NCBI GenBank assembly: GCA_017561935.1
Contig: JAFZBE010000017.1
Location: forward strand, 1 to 64,000
DNA from: Bacteroidales bacterium
GTDB taxonomy: Bacteria > Bacteroidota > Bacteroidia > Bacteroidales > UBA3663
Length of the DNA: 64,000 bases
Reading direction: 5' to 3'
Part shown: positions 1-8,685 of the stretch, one piece after another
Layout: each line of letters starts with the position of its first letter
Position numbering within the stretch: position 1 is the first letter of the stretch
Made by a program: the position numbers and the translations under genes
The notes under the pieces: model-generated
Seen by the model: only the letters and a program-made list of their open reading frames with translations
Databases searched by the model: none
Told to the model about the DNA's origin: nothing

Positions 1-318
1 AGTTTCTTTTACATATTTGTATTATTGTTATCCGCCTATAGTATTATACAATATCTTACTGGTTGGGGAATATCCCATGAGCTAAAGGATTGGGTTTTTA
101 ATCTTTTCCTTTGGAATGTGGTTTTGATTCTATTTTGCATTGTTAGGTTTATATTGTCGAAAATAGCCAAAAAGATCATTGTGCGTGTTTTTGATTGGTG
201 CTTTATTATTTCAAATATTCTCATTCTGGTGTTTGGATTTTACATTGGTTCTTATTCCCAAATGTTTACTTGGTTCTGTGTGATTATTAGTTTTCTGGAG
301 TTATTTGGCATTATTTGA
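1..318 (+). CDS. Hypothetical membrane protein, 5' truncated by the window edge
   Basis: The frame is open from base 1 to a TGA at 316-318, so the true start lies outside the window; a TTG at 25 is only the first possible internal start. The visible roughly 105 residues are very hydrophobic, with about three membrane-spanning stretches separated by short basic loops (for example SKIAKK), as in the C-terminal end of a polytopic inner-membrane protein. I do not recognise a family. The next gene has its own promoter about 50 bases after the stop, so the two are probably separate units. Confidence 0.5.
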   Translation, partial: SFFYIFVLLLSAYSIIQYLTGWGISHELKDWVFNLFLWNVVLILFCIVRFILSKIAKKIIVRVFDWCFIISNILILVFGFYIGSYSQMFTWFCVIISFLELFGII

Positions 319-366
319 TAGACATACATGTCGTTCGATGGTCACGCACAAAAAACATTGTAAAAA

Positions 367-398
367 TTTGGAAGGTATTCAGAAAAACATCATCTTTG
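367..398 (+). promoter_or_regulatory. Bacteroidota sigma-type promoter for the GH97 gene
   Basis: TTTG at 367-370 (-33 box) is followed after 20 bases by CATCTTTG at 391-398, one mismatch from the TAnnTTTG -7 consensus. It lies about 47 bases before the chosen ATG at 446. This supports starting the GH97 protein at 446 and not at upstream in-frame codons. Confidence 0.6.
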
Positions 399-445
399 CA
401 ACGCACAACCTTGCGTTGTATTATGTGCTAAAAAGATATAAGTCA

Positions 446-2425
446 ATGAAAAACTACCTTTTAATCTTCGTAGCATCCTGTCTAACCATGTGCCAGACAG
501 TTGCTGCACAGACCTATACGGTGTCTTCGCCCGATGGCAACATCGTTCTCACCATCAACAATGGACCGCAGCTTCAGTACAGTGTGAGCCTGGAGGGTGA
601 CGTAATGATAGCGCCCTCTCCCATGGGCTTCGAGTTCAAGGGCGAAATGCCCATGAAGGGTGGTTTCAAGGTGCTGGGCGAACCAAAGCCACAAGACAAG
701 GTGGAGGAATGGACTCCTGTTGTAGCGAACAAGCATTCCTACATCCGTGTGCCTTATAGCGAAATGGTGCTCAATCTGCAGGAGAAGGACACTCCCTTCC
801 GCAAGATGGATATCACTTTTCGCGTGATGAACGATGGTGTGGCTTTCCGCTATACGCTCTACGGTACGCCCATGCTCGGCAATCGCCAGATCACCCGAGA
901 GATGACTGGATTTGCAGTGCCCGAAAAGGCCACCCTTCGTATCCCGAACTTTGCCTACGAACAGGAGGGAAGGAGCTATAAGTCGTCGCAAGAGGGAGAG
1001 TACGTCAAGACACCGGTCACCGAGATACGCAGCGACCAGCATTGCGGCCTGCCGGGGCTTATCGAAATCGACGACAACCACTGCATGGCTATCCTCAATG
1101 CCGCTCTCGACAACTTCCCGGCTCTTTATTTGGGGCGCAGTGAAGCTCCGAAGGACGGATTCCAGCTGCTTCAGACCAAACTGACGCCCATTTGGGGCGA
1201 GACAGAAGAAGGTGTGAAGGCTCGTTTCAGTGAGAAGCAGGATACACCGTGGCGTGTAATTTTGGTGGGCCACCATCCCGGCAAGTTCATCGAGTCGGAG
1301 ATCCTGCGTTCGCTCAATCCCCCGTGTGCCATCGAGGATCCCTCGTGGATCAAACCTGGCATGTCGGCATGGGACCACTGGTGGAGTGGCGAGGTGCTGA
1401 TGGAGCAGGAGGTCATCAAGCAATACATCGACTTCGCCTCGGTGCAGGGCTGGCCTTACATGCTCATCGACTGGACGTGGTACGGCCCCTACGCCAAGCC
1501 TGAGGCCGACATCACGAAACCCGCTCCGCAACTCGACATGCCCGAACTATTGCGCTATGCCAAGTCGAAGAACGTCGATATCTGGTTGTGGCTGCGGTGC
1601 GAAGACGCCAATCACAATGACCAGTACAAAACTGCCTTCCCGCTTTATCATGAGTGGGGAGTGAAGGGTGTGAAAATCGACTTCATGGACCGTGATGACC
1701 AGGATATGGTGAATTGGTATCGTCGCATTGTCAAGGCTGCTGCCGAAAGTCAGCTGATGGTCGATTTCCATGGAGCCTATTGCCCCGATGGCATCGACCG
1801 TACCTATCCGAACCTCCTTACCCGTGAGGGCGTGATGGGTTCGGAATACTACAAGTGGTCCGACCGCGTGACACCTGAGCACAATGTCACGCTGGCATTC
1901 ACCCGCCTCTTGGCCGGACAGATGGACTATACGCCGGGTGGTTTCCTCAATGTGACGCGCGACAAGTTCAAGGGGCAGTCGCCTGCCCTCGTGATGAATA
2001 CGCGCAGTGCAGAACTGGCGAAGTTCGTGATCTATGAGAGTCCGTTCATGTGCTTCTGCGACCATCCCGATCACGTTGTGGGAAAGGTCGGCGCGGATTT
2101 CTTGCAGGTTGTTCCCGTGGTGTGGGACGATATCCGTTTCCTCGGAGGTGCTCCCGACGAATACGTGGCCCTTGCCAAGCGGAGCGGAGATCAGTGGTTC
2201 GTAGGCGTATTGAACAATAGCATTCAACGCGACCTCAATCTCGACCTCGGCTTCCTTCCCTCGGGTGCCTATCGCCTCGAATACTGGCGCGATGGCAAGC
2301 AGGCCAACAAGGATGCCACTTCCTGTGAGCACAAGACCATCGTCATCCGTTCCGACAAGCCCCTGAAGCTGAAACTTGCCAATGCAGGAGGCTACGTGGG
2401 CATTCTCACGAAGGTGGAGAAGTAG
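446..2425 (+). CDS. GH97 family glycoside hydrolase (alpha-galactosidase/alpha-glucosidase)
   Basis: This 659-residue secreted enzyme has an N-terminal signal peptide (MKNYLLIFVASC... ending near AQ). It then shows the three-part GH97 layout: N-terminal beta-sandwich, (beta/alpha)8 barrel with the IDWTWYGPY and GVKIDFMDRDDQ segments, and a C-terminal sandwich. An Asp (D412, in KIDFMD) sits at the place of the nucleophile of retaining GH97 alpha-galactosidases, and E467 (in MGSEYY) is 55 residues further on, as expected for the acid/base. This favours the retaining, alpha-galactosidase-like branch over the inverting SusB-type alpha-glucosidases, which is an inference. The ATG at 446 was chosen because it opens the signal peptide and follows a promoter; the frame is also open upstream from 305. 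It is probably periplasmic. No SusC/D is adjacent; the nearest enzyme is the GH95 lipoprotein after the repeat array. Confidence 0.9.
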   Translation: MKNYLLIFVASCLTMCQTVAAQTYTVSSPDGNIVLTINNGPQLQYSVSLEGDVMIAPSPMGFEFKGEMPMKGGFKVLGEPKPQDKVEEWTPVVANKHSYIRVPYSEMVLNLQEKDTPFRKMDITFRVMNDGVAFRYTLYGTPMLGNRQITREMTGFAVPEKATLRIPNFAYEQEGRSYKSSQEGEYVKTPVTEIRSDQHCGLPGLIEIDDNHCMAILNAALDNFPALYLGRSEAPKDGFQLLQTKLTPIWGETEEGVKARFSEKQDTPWRVILVGHHPGKFIESEILRSLNPPCAIEDPSWIKPGMSAWDHWWSGEVLMEQEVIKQYIDFASVQGWPYMLIDWTWYGPYAKPEADITKPAPQLDMPELLRYAKSKNVDIWLWLRCEDANHNDQYKTAFPLYHEWGVKGVKIDFMDRDDQDMVNWYRRIVKAAAESQLMVDFHGAYCPDGIDRTYPNLLTREGVMGSEYYKWSDRVTPEHNVTLAFTRLLAGQMDYTPGGFLNVTRDKFKGQSPALVMNTRSAELAKFVIYESPFMCFCDHPDHVVGKVGADFLQVVPVVWDDIRFLGGAPDEYVALAKRSGDQWFVGVLNNSIQRDLNLDLGFLPSGAYRLEYWRDGKQANKDATSCEHKTIVIRSDKPLKLKLANAGGYVGILTKVEK

Positions 2426-2460
2426 CTTTATAAGTTGAAATCATAAATCCTGCCAGACGC

Positions 2461-2865
2461 GTCCAATTTACGATTGTGAATTGGACGCGTCCAATTTTAT
2501 ATGTCCAATTTGCGATCGGGAATTGGACGTCTCCGATTGTGCGTGTCCAATTTACGATCGGGAAATGGACGTCTCCGATTGTGCGTGTCCAATTTGCGAT
2601 CGGGAAATGGACGTTTCTGATAGCATGCGTCCAATTTACGATCGTGAAATGGACGTTCCCGATTGTGCGTGTCCAATTTACGATTGTGAATTGGACGTTC
2701 CCGATTGTGCGTGTCCAATTTACGATCGAGAAATGGACGTTTCCGATTGTGCGTGTCCAATTTACGATCGGGAAATGGACGTTTCCAGTTGTGCGTGTCC
2801 AATTTACGATCGAGAAATGGACGTCTCCTATCGTTTGTGTCCATTTTACGATTGTAAATTGGACG
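2461..2865. repeat. Array 1: ten 42-bp palindromic tandem repeats
   Basis: Ten units start at 2461, 2503, 2545, 2587, 2629, 2671, 2713, 2755, 2797 and 2839, spaced exactly 42 bases with no insertion or deletion. Each unit is a 26-bp inverted repeat (arms GTCCAATT and AATTGGAC or one mismatch, around a ten-base centre usually holding CGATCG) plus a 16-bp linker usually containing CCGATTGTGCGT. The first, fourth, ninth and last linkers diverge. It fills most of the 553-base gap between the GH97 gene and the AraC-like gene. Because 42 is divisible by three, several frames stay open through it, but substitutions fall at all codon positions, so I read it as non-coding. A related array lies at 40332-40693. 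Confidence 0.92.
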
Positions 2866-2921
2866 TAAATGTTGGAAAGATGTCTATTGGTAGGTTTTGT
2901 TCTTTTTTTTCTATAAAAAAA

Positions 2922-2953
2922 TTTGGAGATATTGAAAAATAGCCGTATATTTG
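2922..2953 (+). promoter_or_regulatory. Promoter of the small AraC-like gene
   Basis: TTTG at 2922-2925 and TATATTTG at 2946-2953 are separated by 20 bases, an exact match to the Bacteroidota TTTG / TAnnTTTG pattern. They lie between the end of array 1 and the ATG at 2979. Confidence 0.7.
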
Positions 2954-2978
2954 CGCCCGAAAATATAGATAAATCGAT

Positions 2979-3413
2979 ATGGGAACATCAAGTATGCCAG
3001 TGGGGCGTCGTCCTCACAAGGTAAAGAACGAGGATCGCAAACCCTTCAATCCCCCCTTCTCTTTTGGGGACCTTTTCACCTACCCCGAGAAGGTCACGGG
3101 CAATCAATTGATTGATGCAGTCAGTGAAGCAATCTACAGCCACAAGTTTACAACCGCTAAAGAGGTGGCTGAGTATCTTAATGTTGATCAGGTAAAGCTT
3201 AACCATGCTTTGCAGCTCTTTGTCGGAAATTCGCTGGGCGAAATAGTTAGCGCATCCGTCCTCTTCCGCGTTGAGAAATACCTCAAGGAACATCCCGATG
3301 AGACGCTCGACCAAGTAGCTAAAGCTACGGGATACAACAGTCGTAGTGCCATTTCTTGCATCTATAAGCGTTTCGGAAAAGGCGCGCCCCGTGGAGAGGA
3401 AACCAAGAAATAA
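2979..3413 (+). CDS. Small AraC-type helix-turn-helix protein (DNA-binding domain only)
   Basis: This 144-residue protein is basic at its N-terminus. From about residue 55 it resembles the two-HTH AraC/XylS DNA-binding domain: a first HTH around [18 protein letters not shown], then the characteristic GNSLGEIV turn, a long linker helix, and a second HTH around [20 protein letters not shown] followed by RFGKGAP. There is no ligand-binding or sensor domain. It has its own promoter just after palindromic array 1 and lies 17 bases before the GH95 gene, so the two may be co-transcribed and it may regulate GH95/GH97. That role is inference. The AraC assignment is by eye and the domain is degenerate. 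Confidence 0.65.
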   Translation: MGTSSMPVGRRPHKVKNEDRKPFNPPFSFGDLFTYPEKVTGNQLIDAVSEAIYSHKFTTAKEVAEYLNVDQVKLNHALQLFVGNSLGEIVSASVLFRVEKYLKEHPDETLDQVAKATGYNSRSAISCIYKRFGKGAPRGEETKK

Positions 3414-3430
3414 TAAACCTAAATATATCT

Positions 3431-5821
3431 ATGAAAAAGCTATCTGTTCTGGCTATGGCCGGAGCGATTGTATTGTCGGCATGTAGCGAGGAGGGGTCGA
3501 AGGATAATGACCAGCGACTCTGGTACGACGAACCAGCAACGGTGTGGCTCGAGGCGCTGCCTTTGGGCAATTCGCGCATGGGTGCAATGATCTATGGCGG
3601 CGTGCAGGAAGAGGAAATCCAGCTCAACGAAGAGACATTCTGGAGCGGAGGACCCCATGACAACAACAGCACGATGTCGAAGTATTATCTGAATTCGGTG
3701 CGCGACATGATTTTCCAAGGTCATGAAGCCGATGCCCAGCGCGTCGTCGATCGTCGCTTCATCGTGGGCCCCCATGGCATGAAATACCTCACCTTGGGCA
3801 GCCTCAAGATACTGAATGACAGTCTTGGCGAGGTCAGCGACTATGAGCGTGAGCTCAACCTCACGGATGCAACTGCCGAAGTGCAATTCAGGGCCGATGG
3901 TGCGCAGTTCACACGCAAGGCCTTTGCCTCGATGGCCGACAGTGTCCTCGTGGTTCGCTTCAAGGCAGGTGCGCCAGCCCGAATGAGCTTCTACCTCGAT
4001 CATCAGTGCGATTTCGACTACGAGACCGAGGTCGATGGCGATACGCTGATTGCCATCATCGATGGTGTGGATCACGAAGGCATCGTTTCGAAGCTTACTG
4101 CCCAGTGCCGTACCGAAGTGGAATGCGATGGTGAGGTTTCGACCCGCGAGATCGATGGTCGCAAGTGCATCCGTGTGGATGGTGCCACACAGGTGACGCT
4201 CTATATCAGCGCAGCTACCAATTATGTCAACTATCATGACGTGAGCGGTGATCCCGCTGCCAAGAATGCCAATCGCATCGCAGCAGCCCGCAAGCATAGC
4301 TTCGAGGAATTGTTGAGTCGTCATGTCGCCCATTATCAGTCGCTCTACAATCGTGTGAAGCTGAATCTGGGTGAGCGTACGGGCAATTTCAATCTGGCCA
4401 CCAACGAGCGTCTGGCCTCGTTCTACAACAGCCTTGATTCGGTGCCCGACCTGGGCATGGTGACGCTGCTCTTCAACTACGGTCGTTATCTGCTCATCTC
4501 ATCATCTTGGGGCAAGGATGGACAACCCGCCAACCTGCAGGGCGTGTGGAACAACAAGCGAAATGCGCCTTGGGACAGCAAATATACCATCAACATCAAC
4601 GCCGAGATGAACTATTGGCCTGCCGAGGTCTGCAACCTAAGCGAGACGGCCGAACCGCTCTTCTCGATGATCCGTGACCTGAGCGAAACTGGTGCCAAGA
4701 CAGCGAAGGTGATGTATGGTTGCGGCGGTTGGGTGGCTCATCACAACACCGACCTTTGGCGTATTGCAGGACCTGTTGATGGCGCTACATGGGGCATGTA
4801 CCCCAGTGGAGGCGCATGGTTGACCACGCATCTTTGGGAGCACTATCAGTTTACGGGCGATACCCTGTTCCTTGCCGAGTATTACCCCATCATGAAGGGC
4901 GCTGCTGACTTCTTCCTCGACTTCCTGGTTCAGCATCCCGACTCGGGTTATCTCGTCGTCGTTCCTTCGGTGAGTCCTGAGCATGGTGGCGTGGGTCGCA
5001 GATCGACGCTTTGCGCAGGTTGTACGATGGACAACCAGATAGTCTTCGATACATTCAACAACGTGCTGCAGGCTGCCCGCATCCTAGGACGTGACGAAGC
5101 CTATCAGGATACGCTGGTGAAGACGATTGCCCAGCTGCCTCCGATGAAGGTCGGACAGTATGGACAGCTGCAGGAGTGGCTCGAGGACATCGACGATCCC
5201 AACGACCAGCATCGCCACATCTCGCATCTGTACGGTCTCTATCCTTCGAACCAGATCAGTGCCTCACGCACTCCCGAACTGTTTGCAGCAGCACGCAAGA
5301 CGCTTGAGCAGCGCGGCGATCAGGCTACGGGCTGGAGCCTCGGTTGGAAGACCAACTTCTGGGCGCGTATGCAGGACGGCAACCATGCGTTCAAGATCAT
5401 CAGCAATATGCTGCGCATCCTTCCCAATGAGGGACGTGAGCGCGAATATCCCGATGGACGCACCTTCCCCAATCTCTTCGACGCACACCCGCCGTTCCAG
5501 ATTGATGGCAACTTCGGTGTGACTGCCGGCATCGCCGAGATGCTCGTGCAGAGCCAGGATGGCTGCATTCACCTGCTTCCCGCTTTGCCCGATGCTTGGA
5601 AGAAGGGTAGCGTCAAAGGTCTTTGTGCCCGTGGCGGTTTCGAGGTGAGCATCGATTGGCAGAATGGCAAACTCACGTCGGCCAGCATCAAGTCGAAGCT
5701 CGGTGGCAAGCTCATCCTCCGCAGCGCCACGCCTCTCTCGGGCCAAGGCATCACCCGTCTGGACAATGGCGATTACGAGATCGACACGACGCCAGGGCTT
5801 GTCGTGAAGGTCAAAGGATAA
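3431..5821 (+). CDS. GH95 family glycoside hydrolase lipoprotein (alpha-L-fucosidase/alpha-L-galactosidase)
   Basis: This 796-residue protein starts with a lipoprotein signal ([18 protein letters not shown], lipid-bearing Cys18). It then has the GH95 N-terminal domain ([23 protein letters not shown]) and the (alpha/alpha)6 catalytic region. Family motifs present are [14 protein letters not shown] (N388 and N390, the pair that activates water in characterised GH95 enzymes), PSVSPEH (E517, a candidate acid) and FQIDGNFG (D692, the candidate assisting Asp). GH95 enzymes are inverting and remove terminal alpha-1,2-fucose or alpha-L-galactose from xyloglucan, RG-II or host glycans; the substrate cannot be fixed from sequence. 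Its position behind the AraC-like gene suggests one transcript. Residue roles are assigned by motif and should be treated as likely. Confidence 0.92.
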   Translation: MKKLSVLAMAGAIVLSACSEEGSKDNDQRLWYDEPATVWLEALPLGNSRMGAMIYGGVQEEEIQLNEETFWSGGPHDNNSTMSKYYLNSVRDMIFQGHEADAQRVVDRRFIVGPHGMKYLTLGSLKILNDSLGEVSDYERELNLTDATAEVQFRADGAQFTRKAFASMADSVLVVRFKAGAPARMSFYLDHQCDFDYETEVDGDTLIAIIDGVDHEGIVSKLTAQCRTEVECDGEVSTREIDGRKCIRVDGATQVTLYISAATNYVNYHDVSGDPAAKNANRIAAARKHSFEELLSRHVAHYQSLYNRVKLNLGERTGNFNLATNERLASFYNSLDSVPDLGMVTLLFNYGRYLLISSSWGKDGQPANLQGVWNNKRNAPWDSKYTININAEMNYWPAEVCNLSETAEPLFSMIRDLSETGAKTAKVMYGCGGWVAHHNTDLWRIAGPVDGATWGMYPSGGAWLTTHLWEHYQFTGDTLFLAEYYPIMKGAADFFLDFLVQHPDSGYLVVVPSVSPEHGGVGRRSTLCAGCTMDNQIVFDTFNNVLQAARILGRDEAYQDTLVKTIAQLPPMKVGQYGQLQEWLEDIDDPNDQHRHISHLYGLYPSNQISASRTPELFAAARKTLEQRGDQATGWSLGWKTNFWARMQDGNHAFKIISNMLRILPNEGREREYPDGRTFPNLFDAHPPFQIDGNFGVTAGIAEMLVQSQDGCIHLLPALPDAWKKGSVKGLCARGGFEVSIDWQNGKLTSASIKSKLGGKLILRSATPLSGQGITRLDNGDYEIDTTPGLVVKVKG

Positions 5822-5845
5822 TCTCTGAATTTACGGAATACAATC

Positions 5846-5892
5846 AAGGTGCATCACGAAGGTCTCTCGACCTGTGATGCACCTTGTTTTTT
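5846..5892 (+). terminator. Intrinsic terminator after the GH95 gene
   Basis: A perfect 12-bp stem (AAGGTGCATCAC at 5846-5857 with its complement at 5874-5885), extended by AGGTC/GACCT pairing in the loop, is followed by a T run at 5887-5892. It lies between two convergent genes and could serve both strands. Confidence 0.85.
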
Positions 5893-5953
5893 CTATCAAG
5901 AATTTGAGAATTAATTCATGACAATTATACGGTAATTCGTGTAAAGATCTTTA

Positions 5954-7540
5954 TTATCCCACTACGTGAATTCTCTTGAAATTGCCTGACTGGCCTTTGG
6001 TAACTTCGAAATCGAGACCGGTGAGAGGAGTGAGCTTGAGGTAGAGGCCCTCTTCAGGGTCATATTCCATCTCAATCTTGAAGGTGCCCTTGACGTCGCA
6101 TTCCATTTGCCTGAAGTTGTCGCGGCTGTCGTTCTGCTCGGTGAAGTGATATTCGAAGATAACGAAGTTTTCATCGGTGTGCCAGATGGTGCCATAGTAG
6201 TTGTGGATATAGCCGCCATTGTCGGAATTGACATCATCATGGAAGTCGATCTTCCATTCGGGTGAGATGCAGATCCATGCTCCGACAGGGGTGCCGTCTT
6301 CACGGACAATACCTCTCATCTCCCAGTCGCCATCGAAGGGGCAATATTGTATCTCATGATAATTTCCAGCCTTGTCGATGCCATAGAACGTACAGTAATC
6401 CATCTCTTCGTCGGCATTGGGGTCGGTGAAAGCGAATTTCACGATGTCCTTCTGGTCGGGCAGCGGGCGGGAAACCCATGTGTGGCCTTTAGGTGCCGAA
6501 TTGATCAGCGTCATAATCTGTACGGTTCCATCCTCGTTGAGGATGCCAAGCACGGGATTGGTGTCTTGTCCGATGTCGCCGACGAAGATGTCCTTCACAC
6601 CAGGAGTCACATTTTCGAGATTCACCCACCCCTTGTTGGCCATGATGTCATCTTCCTGCAAGTAGGCTCCACCCACTACGATGGCAGGGTTGTTGTAGAT
6701 GCTGACCACACCGTCCTTGAGACGAGCAGCTGTGATGTTCTCGTAATGATCGTCATGGTATGCGGGCCAGTTGATGACCTTTTCGCCCGATATGGGGAAG
6801 TAGAAGTTGCTGATTTGTCCCACTTTGCCCAACTCCTTCTCGGGGTCAGAGAAGACGTAGGTATAAACAAAATTGCGGAAGAGACGCACCTCCATCGTCG
6901 TCTGTCGCATGTCGTTGGACGGCGATACATACAGTCGGCTTGAGCTGGTACGCGTAGCTGTCGTGAGGAAATAGTCTTCGGTGTCGGGGTTGACGAAATT
7001 GAGGGCATAATATAACACGCCGGTGGGATTGATCTCCAATCGGGTGAGCGCGGGAATGGATGCGTCGAAGCGATTGGTGCTGACATAGATGCCGTCGGCA
7101 CTTTCTCCTTCCTTCAGCGGTTGGAAGTAGGTCTGCACTTCGTCGAAGGGGAAGTCGCGTTTTTCCTTGATGTTGAAGTTATAGCGCAACTTGCTGTCGG
7201 GACTGCTCCAGGTGAAGAACTGCGGTTCGCCTTTGCTCATTGTGATGCTGATGACGCCGGTGTTCTTGCCACTGGGCAGGTACTCGAAGAGCTCGACGTT
7301 GAGGCCCTTGCCCGTCTGTTTGATGGTGCCGTAGAGCGAGATGCTCGACGTCTTGCCGTTCTTGCGGAAGTAGATGATCTCGCCCAAGGCAAGTTGGTCG
7401 TTGTCATGCTCCATGCGAATCTCGCAGTTGATGTCCTTGGCGAGGGAGCCGGTCCAGCAGTAGTACTCATGTCCCTTCACCTGGGCTGTTGCTCCACAGG
7501 TGAAAAGCAAAGATATAACGAGGGTGATAAGCTGTTTCAT
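5954..7540 (-). CDS. Secreted protein of unknown family
   Basis: This 528-residue protein has a clear signal peptide when started at the ATG whose complement is 7538-7540 (MKQLITLVISLLFTCGATAQ). The frame extends eight codons upstream but those would precede the signal. I do not recognise a domain. The N-terminal 130 residues read as a compact beta-rich domain (GHEYYCWTGSL, LYGTIKQTGKGLNVELFEYLP), and the rest contains repeated beta-strand patterns with many Trp and Asp (VVGGAYLQEDDI, WEMRGIVREDGTP, WHTDENFVIFEYHF). It could bind or sense an extracellular ligand. It follows the beta-helix gene with a 20-base gap on the same strand, so the two probably form an operon diverging from tyrS. Confidence 0.6.
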   Translation of the reverse strand: MKQLITLVISLLFTCGATAQVKGHEYYCWTGSLAKDINCEIRMEHDNDQLALGEIIYFRKNGKTSSISLYGTIKQTGKGLNVELFEYLPSGKNTGVISITMSKGEPQFFTWSSPDSKLRYNFNIKEKRDFPFDEVQTYFQPLKEGESADGIYVSTNRFDASIPALTRLEINPTGVLYYALNFVNPDTEDYFLTTATRTSSSRLYVSPSNDMRQTTMEVRLFRNFVYTYVFSDPEKELGKVGQISNFYFPISGEKVINWPAYHDDHYENITAARLKDGVVSIYNNPAIVVGGAYLQEDDIMANKGWVNLENVTPGVKDIFVGDIGQDTNPVLGILNEDGTVQIMTLINSAPKGHTWVSRPLPDQKDIVKFAFTDPNADEEMDYCTFYGIDKAGNYHEIQYCPFDGDWEMRGIVREDGTPVGAWICISPEWKIDFHDDVNSDNGGYIHNYYGTIWHTDENFVIFEYHFTEQNDSRDNFRQMECDVKGTFKIEMEYDPEEGLYLKLTPLTGLDFEVTKGQSGNFKRIHVVG

Positions 7541-7560
7541 ATCATTCGGTATATTATTGA

Positions 7561-8451
7561 TCAATCATCGACAAGGTTTTTTGCGCCATAGCTGTTCCAG
7601 AGGCTGCAGTCAATAAGCTGGACATCATCGATATCGCCGAGATGGCTGAAGTCGTGGCAGATGTTGCAATTCACCATCTTGACATCTTCGCAGGCGGATA
7701 CGCTGATGAGCGAGCCCACGTTGTTAAGGATTTGGCAGTTGCGGAAGAGGATGTTTACGCTGCCACGCAGGATGAGCTGTGTGAATTCCTTGTTGCGGGT
7801 GAAGATGCAGTTGTCGAACAACACGTCGCGACTCGTGTTGATGTCCATGATCTCATAGGTGCAGTCGCGGATGATGCTGTTGGTGCATTTGAGTTCCATG
7901 CTGCGTGTGAAGTTGATGCCTTCCATGCCGCATCCATACATGTCGCACTGGTCGATGGTGACATCACGACAATCCTCGAAAGCCACCACGCCACCTTCGC
8001 AATAGCCGCCCTCGGTATGTCCCATGACGAGGTTCTCGAGACGGATGTTGTCGCTATCGGTGAAACGTAGTACGTAGGCATAACGGGGCTGGATGCGTAG
8101 CAGCGGCTTGGAACCCTTGGCACCGCGAATCGTCAGGTTGTGAACCTCACGCACGTTGAGCTGCATGCCGTCGAACTGCTCGGTGAGGAAGGGGCGGTTG
8201 TGCAGACGGGCAATCTCCTTGACATCGGCATCTTCCCAATCGTGATAGATCTTGATTTCGTCGGGATTGTACTTGGCCAGGTTTTCCAGTTCGTTCTCGA
8301 AGTCGATGTTGCTCTCCACAACGACGACGCGATTGCTGCGTAGGGCATGTACAAACGAGATGGCATCATAGACGTGGATCTCCTCAACCTCCTGTGCGAA
8401 GGAGGGCATGCTCAGCATCAATAGGCTTAAGGCAGTTATGAGATGTTTCAT
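7561..8451 (-). CDS. Secreted right-handed parallel beta-helix protein
   Basis: This 296-residue protein starts at MKHLITALSLLMLSMPSFAQ, a signal peptide; the open frame runs seven codons further upstream. After a charged N-terminal segment it shows successive beta-helix rungs of about 22-25 residues: VHNLTIRGAKG, SDNIRLENLVMG, CRDVTIDQCDMYG, SMELKCTNSIIRD, SRDVLFDNCIFTR, SVNILFRNCQILNN, CEDVKMVNCNICHD and DDVQLIDCSLWNS. The rungs have an unusually high, regularly placed Cys content. Such folds occur in polysaccharide lyases and glycan-binding proteins, but no lyase catalytic residues can be named. It is the first gene of a two-gene operon with the unknown secreted protein and lies next to a pectin locus. 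Confidence 0.7.
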   Translation of the reverse strand: MKHLITALSLLMLSMPSFAQEVEEIHVYDAISFVHALRSNRVVVVESNIDFENELENLAKYNPDEIKIYHDWEDADVKEIARLHNRPFLTEQFDGMQLNVREVHNLTIRGAKGSKPLLRIQPRYAYVLRFTDSDNIRLENLVMGHTEGGYCEGGVVAFEDCRDVTIDQCDMYGCGMEGINFTRSMELKCTNSIIRDCTYEIMDINTSRDVLFDNCIFTRNKEFTQLILRGSVNILFRNCQILNNVGSLISVSACEDVKMVNCNICHDFSHLGDIDDVQLIDCSLWNSYGAKNLVDD

Positions 8452-8519
8452 ATTTAAGTTAACAATTAACAATTAATAATTTACAATTAAGTGTTGTGAA
8501 ATTTATCGATTTTACGCGC

Positions 8520-8527
8520 CAAAGATA
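8520..8527 (-). promoter_or_regulatory. Possible -7 box for the beta-helix operon
   Basis: On the reverse strand these bases read TATCTTTG, an exact TAnnTTTG -7 box about 70 bases upstream of the start codon. No TTTG was found at the standard distance, so this is weaker than the facing tyrS promoter. Confidence 0.4.
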
Positions 8528-8598
8528 CAAAATAAATTTGACAGTTGGTGTCATTTTTGTGTCAAATGTGATGCAAAGGGTTTATTTTTGTTCAAAAA

Positions 8599-8630
8599 TT
8601 TGGTATTTTGTGATATTTACACTATCTTTG
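8599..8630 (+). promoter_or_regulatory. Promoter of tyrS
   Basis: TTTG at 8599-8602 and TATCTTTG at 8623-8630 are separated by 20 bases, an exact Bacteroidota promoter, 55 bases before the tyrS ATG. Confidence 0.75.
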
Positions 8631-8685
8631 CGCACACATTTTAAATAATAAACAACAATAACGATTAACAATATAGACTGATTCG

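Noticed and set aside
305..445. Upstream extension of the GH97 protein
   Set aside because: The extension crosses a promoter and precedes a clear signal peptide.
482..1531. 349-residue reverse frame opposite the GH97 gene
   Set aside because: It is a complement-strand shadow with no family features, caused by codon bias.
2461..2865. CRISPR array
   Set aside because: The 16-bp linkers are also repeated and nearly identical, there are no unique spacers, and no cas genes are in the window.
2476..2942. Open frames of 130 and 153 residues through array 1, and a similar 129-residue frame in array 2
   Set aside because: The 42-bp unit is a multiple of three, so any frame without a stop stays open. 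Substitutions between units fall at all codon positions, the first unit of array 2 has a stop in the shared frame, and there is no start context. I treat them as non-coding.
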